Source: Acholeplasma sp. (GTDB lineage Bacteria > Bacillota_I > Bacilli_A > Acholeplasmatales > Acholeplasmataceae). Taken from it: 64,000 nt of DNA. The stretch's first letter is position 1, and every line of letters starts with the position of its first letter. Where the stretch lies: the NCBI GenBank assembly GCA_003605085.1, contig QZKD01000028.1, positions 45,332 to 109,331 of the forward strand, read 5' to 3'. The translations under genes were made by a program, and so were the position numbers. The notes beneath the pieces were generated by a model. The model worked only from the letters and a program-made list of their open reading frames with translations. It was not told the DNA's origin and did no database searches. Below, one piece after another: positions 9,137 through 16,118 of the stretch.

Positions 9137-9544
9137 ATGAAAAACAGATTCAAAGCTTTATTTATTTTATTACTGGCAGCTTTACTTTTACCAGAGATTC
9201 GGTTAAGTTTGTTTGCTCTTACATTATTAGTTGTCGCAACATTTATTATTTATAGACTAATTGATATTAAAATACTTGCCATCATAATTGCTTTGGTCGT
9301 ACTTAATTATCTCAATTCCATTTTTACTATCATAATATATTATGCAAGTCCAAGTGACAGTATCATATTCCTAGATGCAGCACTAACCATTTTTAGTTAT
9401 GCATCAATTACAGGTATAGTTGATTTGTTAATTGAATCATGGATTTCATCTCAAGCAATTGGGTTTCATATTACTGTTGTTGCAACTGTTACAGTTGTTG
9501 GAATAGTAGCTATGGTGCTTGCTATTAAAAATAATAGCATATGA
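9137..9544 (+). CDS. Small multi-spanning membrane protein
   Basis: Not recognised. The 135 residues are almost wholly hydrophobic, with four or five predicted helices (about 7-22, 24-42, 49-71, 82-100 and 108-130). GGTGGGGG precedes the ATG. The stop codon touches the start of the second copy of a 110-bp repeat whose first copy lies upstream, so the gene looks like a single-gene module between repeats. Confidence 0.6.
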   Translation: MKNRFKALFILLLAALLLPEIRLSLFALTLLVVATFIIYRLIDIKILAIIIALVVLNYLNSIFTIIIYYASPSDSIIFLDAALTIFSYASITGIVDLLIESWISSQAIGFHITVVATVTVVGIVAMVLAIKNNSI

Positions 9545-9653
9545 CAGATTATTAACGTATGGTATGTTTTATTGGATGTTAAGAAAGAGAAATGTTAAAA
9601 TATACAGTTTTTCGGCATAGTGCATAGTTACAATTCACTAACAACGACATAAC
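9544..9653 (+). repeat. 110-bp diverged direct repeat, copy 2
   Basis: Partner of 8941-9050. Its core TAGTGCATAGTTACAAT (9618-9634) is followed by TCACTA, so TAGTG and CACTA can form a 5-bp stem around the core. It begins on the last base of the preceding gene's stop codon and ends 55 bases before the rep stop codon. Confidence 0.7.
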
Positions 9654-9708
9654 AATACATAACTAATAGACAAAGTGGGAAAGCATTTGCTTGCTCTCCA
9701 ACTTTTTA

Positions 9709-10824
9709 TTACTTAAGTAATTCTTCGATTCCAATGTGTATGATATTATGCGATAATGATGAATCCGAATAGAAATCCTTGAATTCAGCATCGCTCATGT
9801 CTTCATCGAACCAATCTCTTTCAAGTCTTTTTAAACTCTTAGATAAGTTAAACCTTCCTTCTGTAAAAAACCTTGTCTTTTTTTGATTTTTAAAGAAATC
9901 TCTAAGAGAATTATAAGAAATTACATCGACCTTTTTTGATTCTTTGTTATCTTTAAAGTGCATAACACCCTTATTAGTTCTTCTTAGGAAAGCCTTATAG
10001 GTAAGCTCTTGCTCCTGTTGTATTTTCTTATATTGTTCATCCAATCCAATATTTGTAATAATGTACACCTTAGTATAGCAGGCAACACGGTTCTCATATC
10101 TAGCTGGCAAACGGAATGGATAGATATCTAGGTAATGAAGCATATCATCAATCTTTAATGAGCTTCTAAATTCTTCGAAAACTATGACATCTTCACCTTG
10201 ATATTGGTCGAATGGATGTGTGTAATCGGTTATCCTGTAGACATTTTCAAATCCATGCTTTTCAAGTACATATCGCGTCTTTCCTGTTCCAGGGTCACCA
10301 AAGATGTATGTTACCTCTAGATTTCTTACTGCATTCGCAAAATTCTCCTCGACAATTTCTTGTCTTATAGATTTGATGTTTAAGCGATACCTTAAATATG
10401 CAGATGGATACTTTTCCCTAATTTGTGAATCACTTGCATCATCTTTAATCATCTCATAGATTTCTTCCAAATCAGTTCTTTGACCCTGCTGTGGTGGTGT
10501 TCCATACTTCACAGAACCACTTATTCGACCCTTTCCCTTAGAGCAATACTCAATTACTTTCTGTAATGAATTTGTTACTGGTTCGATGTTTGCCCTAGGA
10601 AATCCTTCGAGGATTCTTTTGAATGAATTTGCATTCTCGAAGCAACACAAGATGTGATGTTGCAATGTCTTTTTTTCACCTTCTTCCAATTGAAAAATGA
10701 AATACCTCACATCATGAAATGCCATGATACTTTTGATTAGGAACTCATCTTTATAAATTTCTGTTGATGCGTAGTTTATTGTAATTAACCAATTCCTAAA
10801 TCTTTGAGCATTTTGCTCACCCAT
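9709..10824 (-). CDS. rep: CRESS/circovirus-like replication initiator (HUH nickase + SF3 helicase)
   Basis: The 371 residues have the order of eukaryotic single-stranded DNA virus Reps. Motif I is WLITINY (12-18). Motif II is QHH (55-57), where the usual form is H-x-H or H-x-Q. Motif III is YCSK (93-96) with the presumed catalytic Tyr. A GQRTDLEEI linker follows. The SF3 helicase has Walker A GDPGTGKT (176-183), Walker B VIVFEEF (213-219), motif C VYIITN (253-258) and a likely arginine finger (FLRRTN, 280-285). Such Reps nick an origin and start rolling-circle replication; plasmids of phytoplasmas and other bacteria carry relatives. AAAGGA stands 8 bases before the ATG. The core motif TAGTGYAYAGTTACAAT occurs on both sides. 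All motifs are present, so it could be functional. Confidence 0.9.
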   Translation of the reverse strand: MGEQNAQRFRNWLITINYASTEIYKDEFLIKSIMAFHDVRYFIFQLEEGEKKTLQHHILCCFENANSFKRILEGFPRANIEPVTNSLQKVIEYCSKGKGRISGSVKYGTPPQQGQRTDLEEIYEMIKDDASDSQIREKYPSAYLRYRLNIKSIRQEIVEENFANAVRNLEVTYIFGDPGTGKTRYVLEKHGFENVYRITDYTHPFDQYQGEDVIVFEEFRSSLKIDDMLHYLDIYPFRLPARYENRVACYTKVYIITNIGLDEQYKKIQQEQELTYKAFLRRTNKGVMHFKDNKESKKVDVISYNSLRDFFKNQKKTRFFTEGRFNLSKSLKRLERDWFDEDMSDAEFKDFYSDSSLSHNIIHIGIEELLK

Positions 10825-10876
10825 ACTTAAAATCCTTTACGCCATAGATTTTATAGTGAATAAAGCAATTTGTATA

Positions 10877-10893
10877 TAGTGCACAGTTACAAT
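10877..10893. repeat. Third copy of the TAGTG/TTACAAT core, upstream of rep
   Basis: TAGTGCACAGTTACAAT matches the cores at 9015 and 9618 and is followed by CACACTA, so TAGTG and CACTA can pair around it. It lies 53 bases before the rep start; the 9618 copy lies 75 bases beyond the rep stop. It is a candidate Rep-binding or origin element, not proven. Confidence 0.6.
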
Positions 10894-11279
10894 CACACTA
10901 CAAGGCGATCGGATACACAGAAGTGCGCATAAATAATACTTAATAACTCCCTATCAACAAGTAATAGACATCTAGCATGTATTTTTTTTATTTGAATATC
11001 AAATCACGAATAATAATTGTCATTTTTAGTCGGGTAAGACTGAAAATTCTTATGTTGGTAAATCATAACCATCTTTTCTTTGTGTCACACTCATAAAATT
11101 TAAATGTGATTCTCATTATGACTGATTCTGTAGTAAGATATAATTATAGGATGGCGTTTATAATCGCACAGTTGAATAAATCACAAGAGCACAATAATAA
11201 AAAAGCATGATATTGGTTAATCTTTTACAGCAATATTTTACGTAATTTAAATTCGATATTATTTTCGGGAGTGACGCTT
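10894..11279. other. Gene-poor stretch with a tRNA-like scar
   Basis: No supported gene. At 11038 lies GACTGAAAAT followed by TCTTATGTTGGTA, which resembles a decayed tRNA-Phe 3' part (compare 12731). The rest is AT-rich and probably carries the promoter of the lipoprotein gene at 11280; I could not fix one. Confidence 0.4.
11038..11070 (+). repeat. Decayed tRNA-Phe-like anticodon and T-arm scar
   Basis: GACTGAAAAT, CTT, TGT and GGTA occur in the same order and spacing as in the better-kept tRNA 3' half at 12731, with differences that are mostly C to T or G to A. It is too worn to fold. Confidence 0.45.
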
Positions 11280-11975
11280 ATGAAAAGGATTCTATTCAGC
11301 ATAACATGTTCATTCTTTTTGCTCGCATTATTTTCTTGTTCTAAAACAACCGATAGCCAAGAGAGCGAATTAATTTCTATTCCGGACTTGAGTGGTGTCA
11401 GTCAAACATCTGCTGAAGAATTGTTATTAAATAATTCTTTAATTCCAGTAATAAAATATGAATATAATAATTCTGTAGATGAAGGGCTAATAATTCGCAC
11501 AGACCCAGATGCGTTCGAAGAAGTTGCCATTGATACAAGAATAACGTTATATGTAAGTAAAGGTATATGGCCATCAATTATTTATTCAAAATCCTCTACA
11601 ATTCATTGGAGTAATGTATCGGGCTCTTCTGGCGATGAGTATGATTTTTATAATCCGGAAATTGCAAATGGAACTATCCAAATCGAAATAAATGTAGCAT
11701 ATAATTCTTCCTATGAAATTGAGTGGATAGATGATGACAATGATGGATATGGATTTGGCGCTGCATCACTATCAGCTGACTTCGATAATGATGCATATTT
11801 GTGGATTGAATATGAAACAAAATCAATTATATCAGGAGTGGAGCAAACCATAATAATATATGTTGATGCTGACGAGCTAAGAGTAAATGAACCTAATGTA
11901 TTGTATATCAAATTGTATGTTAAATTGAATGATGAATCATATGATATTGAAATAAATTTTGAAATCACGTGGTAA
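11280..11975 (+). CDS. Lipoprotein with one PASTA domain
   Basis: The 231 residues begin with a lipoprotein signal (MKRILFSITCSFFLLALFSC, lipid-bearing Cys 20). A PASTA-like domain follows at about 36-98 (IPDLSGVSQTSAEELLLNN, then ending ITLYVSKG). The second half is beta-rich and acidic, with no family recognised. PASTA domains usually bind uncrosslinked peptidoglycan in kinases and penicillin-binding proteins; a lipoprotein-borne copy in a mobile island is unusual. The ATG at 11280, behind GGGAG, fits the signal better than the GTG at 11271. The gene lies between two tRNA-Phe-like scars (11038 and 12047). Confidence 0.75.
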   Translation: MKRILFSITCSFFLLALFSCSKTTDSQESELISIPDLSGVSQTSAEELLLNNSLIPVIKYEYNNSVDEGLIIRTDPDAFEEVAIDTRITLYVSKGIWPSIIYSKSSTIHWSNVSGSSGDEYDFYNPEIANGTIQIEINVAYNSSYEIEWIDDDNDGYGFGAASLSADFDNDAYLWIEYETKSIISGVEQTIIIYVDADELRVNEPNVLYIKLYVKLNDESYDIEINFEITW

Positions 11976-12043
11976 TTTATTAGATAAAAAAGCCTTTAGA
12001 GTATTAAACAAAACTCATGCTTAATTTTTTTTAGGTTGCACCA

Positions 12044-12060
12044 AATGACTGAAAATCATT
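12044..12060 (+). repeat. Isolated tRNA-Phe-type anticodon arm
   Basis: AATGA, loop CTGAAAA (anticodon GAA), then TCATT makes a perfect 5-bp stem with a 7-base loop. It shares GACTGAAAATC with 12731-12741. No acceptor or T arm follows. It may be the left scar of a small insertion carrying the gene at 12065. Confidence 0.5.
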
Positions 12061-12064
12061 TGTT

Positions 12065-12673
12065 TTGGACAATTATGAAAATTATAAATGGATGAAATGT
12101 AATACACATGTACTATTTAAGTTTACTTTTGATTTTGGGAGGATTAGAATAACGAAAAGGTATATTTTTCAGATCTTAATTGTTTTTATAACACTAGTAT
12201 TATTAAGTATTGCATCAATAGTCATGTATTATTTTTGGATTCTTGATATAAGAATCTATTGGAATATAAATATCAAATATATACCAATTGTTTTTTTATT
12301 GTTAAACGCGAGTCTATTCATAGAGTTATATATAAAGAAAAAAAGAAAGCTGAATGTTCGAGATCGATTTTCACTTGTTCTATGGTATCTTCCTATGACA
12401 TTTTCTCTATTTTTTATACTCACCCGATTTGAAGTGTTTAGACTTCATCCCCCAGGTCCAGCACAAACAGAAAATATTGTTATGTACCTTATTTTCTTTT
12501 TGATTATGATATTTATTAGCTCTATTTTTATTAAATATAGAAATAGAGAACTAACTCGAACCAAATGGATTATCTATTTTGCATGCAACATTATGTTCTC
12601 GTGCCTTTTATGGGCATTTAGCTATTTTTGCACATGGGCTGCTGCTTTTGGGCTTGCTATGAGTGGTATATGA
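12065..12673 (+). CDS. Multi-spanning membrane protein of unknown family
   Basis: Not recognised. Up to 202 residues with about five predicted helices in pairs (roughly 32-56, 65-80, 97-118, 138-158 and 168-195). The start is unclear: TTG at 12065 begins the open frame and ATG at 12092 is the first methionine; neither has a convincing ribosome site. The frame opens directly after an anticodon-arm scar (12044-12060), so the original start may have been replaced on insertion. It lies between two tRNA-Phe-like pieces about 680 bases apart. Confidence 0.5.
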   Translation: MDNYENYKWMKCNTHVLFKFTFDFGRIRITKRYIFQILIVFITLVLLSIASIVMYYFWILDIRIYWNINIKYIPIVFLLLNASLFIELYIKKKRKLNVRDRFSLVLWYLPMTFSLFFILTRFEVFRLHPPGPAQTENIVMYLIFFLIMIFISSIFIKYRNRELTRTKWIIYFACNIMFSCLLWAFSYFCTWAAAFGLAMSGI

Positions 12674-12728
12674 ACGTACAATTTATAGATTACTTAGGTG
12701 TATTTGTGTACAAGATTCAAGCAGTTTC

Positions 12729-12777
12729 GGACTGAAAATCCTTGTGTCGGTAGTTCGATTCTGCCCGGAGGCACCAC
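12729..12777 (+). repeat. 3' half of a tRNA-Phe(GAA)-like gene, isolated
   Basis: From the anticodon loop CTGAAAA onward the sequence is intact: stem half TCCTT, T arm GGTAG/CTGCC around TTCGATT, acceptor half CGGAGGC, discriminator A and CCA. The 5' half that should supply GCCTCCG and the D arm is absent, so it cannot be a working tRNA. This is what tRNA-targeted integration leaves at one end of an element. Confidence 0.75.
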
Positions 12778-12926
12778 TTTCACCTTTGCATACTATTTTT
12801 TCTAATTTTCTGATTTTTCCAAGTGCTCGGATGTTTTTGTGTTGCTTAATGATATTGTAAATTTGAAATGTTTATGTATTTTTTCCATGATGTAATTACG
12901 ATAAATAAACTAATCGAGGGGATATC

Positions 12927-13106
12927 ATGAAAGTTCGAAATAAATTTAGCAAATTGAGAATGACTTCATTGATTTGTGTTGTATTAGTGCTTGTTGGCCT
13001 TTTTGGTGGTATATATCTAGGAAATAGCACATTAATTTTTATTGGTTTAGCAGCTTTGATTGTTGAAATGATTGTAAGAGTTATACGCTTTTTATATAGA
13101 GATTAA
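12927..13106 (+). CDS. Small two-helix membrane protein
   Basis: A 59-residue protein starting MKVRNKFSKLRMTS, with two predicted membrane helices at about 15-32 and 35-54 and a short basic end. GAGGGG precedes the ATG at 12927. The next small gene follows 15 bases later, so the two are probably co-transcribed. The family is not recognised. Confidence 0.6.
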   Translation: MKVRNKFSKLRMTSLICVVLVLVGLFGGIYLGNSTLIFIGLAALIVEMIVRVIRFLYRD

Positions 13107-13121
13107 AAGAGGTGAATTTAT

Positions 13122-13283
13122 TTGAAAGAATACAAAGTTATTGATTTTAGTACGAATATACCCGAAAAAATTGAAAATACGCTTAATGAATATTGCAATA
13201 ACGGGTGGGAAGTAGTTTCTATCAATTTCGGCTCAACTTACAACGGAATTATTGCCTTTGTAACTTTTGTTAGAGTTCAATAG
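13122..13283 (+). CDS. DUF4177-like small protein
   Basis: A 53-residue protein starting at TTG 13122 behind AGAGGTG. The layout MKEYKVIDF, then a helix with LNEYCNNGWEVVSI, then a final strand AFVTFVRV matches the short DUF4177 fold, where N-x-G-W-E-V-V is the most conserved part. The function of the family is unknown. It follows the two-helix membrane protein closely and lies near the right end of the island. Confidence 0.65.
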   Translation: MKEYKVIDFSTNIPEKIENTLNEYCNNGWEVVSINFGSTYNGIIAFVTFVRVQ

Positions 13284-13409
13284 CTAATGACATGATGCTT
13301 TTTAGTTTTGAACGATTTCTTTTCTACTTAAATGTAGATATTTTTTTCTTATATTTTATTGATTTAATTAAAATTTGGTTATAAAACAATTATCAAAGGA
13401 GAAGAAAAC

Positions 13410-14369
13410 ATGCCAGAAATATTAATAATCGTCGCTATATTATTCGTATTAGTATTTCTTGTATTTTTTATACGTGGAAGTATAGTTAACTTAAAATTAA
13501 TGGAGCACAGTAAAAAGATCGAGCAAATTATAAGTATGAATAAAAGTTTTGATTTTAATCCTTTACCCAAATCACTTAGCATTAGTAGATATTATGACAA
13601 TAAAAGTAGCTTTAATAAAATCGAGCCAGGATATCTCATGTCTTCAGAGATTCGAAATAATCTAGAAGAATTTTCAAAATACATCTTACAAGTTAAAGAG
13701 AATCGTGAAAACAAGCAAATCTATATCAAAAAGGTTCAAGAAATCATATCACAACAAATAGATATTGATTATAAAGAGTTGAAAATATCGAGGAATGAAT
13801 ATATAAATCGTGAAAAAAAGTTACTAAGCAATTTAATACTTAATCCTGTAATTAATCTCAAACTTTGTGTATTTATGTCTTATTCTTCTCCAAAGGGACA
13901 AGTAAATTTATCAAAAAGTGATTGTTTCACATTTGATGATATTGTTGCTTCATTTGAAAGTGTGTCCCGAACGTATTTAGATAAAAATACTTACTCAAAA
14001 TTAGCCTCTGTCGAAAGAGGAGAGGTAAGTGATTCCTTGAGATATGACGTACTCAATCGAGATAATTTCAAATGTGTTATTTGTGGTGCTTCATCTCATG
14101 AAGGTGCACGACTCCATGTGGATCACATCATTCCAATTTCAAAGGGAGGAAAAAGTATACCAAGTAACTTAAGAACCCTGTGTGAAAGATGTAATGTTGG
14201 GAAGTCTGATAAAATAGAGGATTTATATGTTGATGAACAACTGTTGAAGAATCAGAAGATTTTATTATGCCCTAAATGTGGTGGTGAATTGATCAGGCGT
14301 CACGGTAAGAACGGTGATTTTTACGGTTGTTCAAATTTTCCTAAATGCAAATATACTCAAAATGTATAA
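13410..14369 (+). CDS. Membrane-anchored HNH nuclease with C-terminal zinc ribbon
   Basis: The 319 residues have an N-terminal membrane helix (about 4-24), a charged helical middle, and an HNH endonuclease domain near 213-270: RYDVLNRDNFKCVICG, HVDHIIPISKGG, NLRTLCERCNVGKSD, with zinc Cys pairs and the catalytic DH. A topoisomerase-type zinc ribbon closes it (CPKCGGEL, CSNFPKCKYT). HNH proteins cleave DNA; being held at the membrane is uncommon and could fit defence against entering DNA or element transfer. AAAGGAG precedes the ATG. A ghost of a similar ribbon lies at 8781. Confidence 0.85.
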   Translation: MPEILIIVAILFVLVFLVFFIRGSIVNLKLMEHSKKIEQIISMNKSFDFNPLPKSLSISRYYDNKSSFNKIEPGYLMSSEIRNNLEEFSKYILQVKENRENKQIYIKKVQEIISQQIDIDYKELKISRNEYINREKKLLSNLILNPVINLKLCVFMSYSSPKGQVNLSKSDCFTFDDIVASFESVSRTYLDKNTYSKLASVERGEVSDSLRYDVLNRDNFKCVICGASSHEGARLHVDHIIPISKGGKSIPSNLRTLCERCNVGKSDKIEDLYVDEQLLKNQKILLCPKCGGELIRRHGKNGDFYGCSNFPKCKYTQNV

Positions 14370-14449
14370 TTATTTATTGTGCATCTCTTTTAATTTTGAA
14401 TAGATCGGCTTTGGTTAATAATACAATAGAAGAAAAACAGGTGAAATTA

Positions 14450-14938
14450 ATGAAAGATAGAGTAACTGCGGCTTTATTAGCTATTTTCTTAGGGGGACTT
14501 GGTGTTCATAAGTTTTATATCGGGAAGACGCAATCAGGTATAATTTACCTTATATTTTGTTGGACAGGTATACCGACAATTATAGGGTTCATTGAAGGCA
14601 TTATTTATTTAACACAAACAGATAAGGAATTTCATATTCAACAAGGTATAGCCCATGTTGTATATAATGAGAGCAGCAATAATATTGGAGGTTCTGTTGG
14701 TGCAGCCGATGAAATAAGAAAATACAAAGATTTATATGAAGAAGGAGTAATAACGCAATCTCAATTTGAAAAGAAGAAAAACGAATTGCTGGGTGTAATT
14801 TCCTCAGATGGTGAGGGCGACATGAAAGACGGAAGATTAAATCCAGTATTGAAAATATTGATATGGATATTTGTAGGCAGTGCGCTAGTGCTTATTATCA
14901 TCTCGTTTTTTGCAGCATTAATTTGGGGAAATGCATAA
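14450..14938 (+). CDS. TM2-domain membrane protein with SHOCT-like tail
   Basis: 162 residues. The TM2 domain fills the first 65 (KDRVTAALLAIFLGGLGVHKF, split as KDRVTAALLAIF and LGGLGVHKFYIGK, then GIIYLIFCWTGIPTIIGFIE). A SHOCT-type helix pair follows (YKDLYEEGVITQSQFEKKK), then a C-terminal membrane helix near 138-158. The ATG at 14450 is chosen because TM2 domains start right after the initiator. TM2 proteins are common membrane proteins without a fixed role. It is the last gene before the right attachment repeat. Confidence 0.8.
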   Translation: MKDRVTAALLAIFLGGLGVHKFYIGKTQSGIIYLIFCWTGIPTIIGFIEGIIYLTQTDKEFHIQQGIAHVVYNESSNNIGGSVGAADEIRKYKDLYEEGVITQSQFEKKKNELLGVISSDGEGDMKDGRLNPVLKILIWIFVGSALVLIIISFFAALIWGNA

Positions 14939-15027
14939 AACATAAATGCACAAAACATCATATTAGAGATTTCCGCTTTATGAGGCTATATTTCGTTTAT
15001 CTAACCTTTACCAAAGATGGAAAAATA

Positions 15028-15076
15028 CCTTCTAAGCCGTCGGTCGGGGGTTCGAATCCCTCGTGCATCGCCACCT
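15028..15076 (+). repeat. Right attachment repeat (attR-like), displaced tRNA-Arg 3' half
   Basis: Identical over 49 bases to 5561-5609. The bases before it (AAAAATA) do not complete a tRNA. It carries the original chromosomal 3' end, shown by the terminator that follows at 15086. Confidence 0.92.
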
Positions 15077-15085
15077 TATAACTAG

Positions 15086-15107
15086 ACCCCGACCACGGGG
15101 TTTTTTT
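15086..15107 (+). terminator. Original tRNA-Arg terminator, displaced
   Basis: ACCCCG (15086-15091), loop ACCA and CGGGGT (15096-15101) run into seven T. No gene now ends just before it; it is where a terminator of the uninterrupted tRNA gene would have been. Confidence 0.8.
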
Positions 15108-15113
15108 ATTCAT

Positions 15114-15136
15114 AAAAAAAGCCTTCTTTAGAAGGC
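15114..15136 (-). terminator. Terminator of the HAD phosphatase gene
   Basis: On the minus strand GCCTTC, loop TAAA and GAAGGC are followed by seven T. The stem overlaps the stop codon region of the gene. Confidence 0.75.
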
Positions 15137-15946
15137 GTTTAAGTGGAAATAATCATTTAAAAAGTGAGCAACCGCATCTTCATCATGCGTTTTTTCTGTG
15201 ATTTGTTTAGCGACCGCTTTGAGTTCAGACACTGCATTTTGCATGGCAACACCAAGTCCTGCATCCCGAATCATTTCAACATCATTGATGCCATCTCCTA
15301 AGGCAATCCATTGTTCTTGTGCCATGCCATAGTAATCAAGCAAGTATTTAATCGCAGATGATTTTGAAATGTGTTTTAGGTAAACCTCATAAACTGCAGC
15401 CCCATTATCAACACCCCAAAGACGTGTTGAAAGTGTATGACCAAAATGCTCACGTATAAAGTTTTCAAAAACTTCTTGTTTATCAGCTTCGATGAGATAG
15501 ACTAATCCTGTAGGTTCAACATCAAAATCGGTGTGTTCAGCTTCAATCACTTTTGAACTCGTCAGCCCACTAAAGAAAGCCTCAAGTTTTTTATCGTATT
15601 TATACGCATAAACCACATCATCAATTGAAAAGAATGTGGTTACGATAAAAGGTTTACTGAACCGAAAAATCTCGTGCATCATCTGAACTGGAATATAGGT
15701 ACGCTGTTTAGCAAATGAAGCATCTTTTGGATTTTCGATGGATCCACCATTATCGGTGACAAGTGGTGTATCAAGACCAAGTTCTTCATATTTTGAAATC
15801 GCGCCACTATAAGGACGACCGGTCGCAAGTACAATGATATGACCTTTAGATTTTAATAGTTGTAATACTTTCTTTGTTTTTGCTGTTATTTCCCCGTAAT
15901 GGTTAAGTGTAGTTCCATCGAGGTCACAGGCGATAAGATATGTCAT
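15128..15946 (-). CDS. Cof-type HAD phosphatase
   Basis: 272 residues of the HAD IIB (Cof) family, which dephosphorylates sugar phosphates, flavin mononucleotide or similar small molecules. HAD motif 1 is DLDGTTL with nucleophile Asp 8, motif 2 LATGRP, then a cap domain near 85-195, and motif 4 ALGDGINDVEM. The longer frame begins at 16003, but GGGGTG and the family's usual start point to the ATG at 15946. It is the first chromosomal gene after the island, transcribed towards it. The substrate is unknown. Confidence 0.9.
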   Translation of the reverse strand: MTYLIACDLDGTTLNHYGEITAKTKKVLQLLKSKGHIIVLATGRPYSGAISKYEELGLDTPLVTDNGGSIENPKDASFAKQRTYIPVQMMHEIFRFSKPFIVTTFFSIDDVVYAYKYDKKLEAFFSGLTSSKVIEAEHTDFDVEPTGLVYLIEADKQEVFENFIREHFGHTLSTRLWGVDNGAAVYEVYLKHISKSSAIKYLLDYYGMAQEQWIALGDGINDVEMIRDAGLGVAMQNAVSELKAVAKQITEKTHDEDAVAHFLNDYFHLNAF

Positions 15947-15964
15947 AGTAACACCCCAAGTATC

Positions 15965-15992
15965 ATTATCCCACACATTAGGAAAAATGCAA
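15965..15992 (-). promoter_or_regulatory. Promoter of the HAD phosphatase gene
   Basis: On the minus strand TTGCAT (15992-15987) and GATAAT (15970-15965) are 16 bases apart, just before the gene. Confidence 0.55.
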
Positions 15993-16118
15993 GAAAAGAC
16001 CATTAAGGATACGTTTTCATGACATTGTATTTACACGACAGAGTGAGGGCTTAATAGAAACGTAAGATAACAAACCAGTTTTTTTATTATATAATAAGTC
16101 TAAAGGGGTGTGATTGCT

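Noticed and set aside
8941..9653. Integron attC sites
   Set aside because: The gene-plus-repeat layout is similar, but no IntI-type integrase is present and the repeats lack paired R and L boxes of the attC kind.
9709..10824. IS91/ISCR or phage RepA type initiator
   Set aside because: A single YCSK motif, the GQRTDL linker and the SF3 helicase fit CRESS Reps; the two-Tyr HUH signature of IS91 is absent.
12729..12777. A working tRNA-Phe gene
   Set aside because: Only the 3' half from the anticodon loop is present; no D arm or 5' acceptor strand (GCCTCCG) lies upstream.
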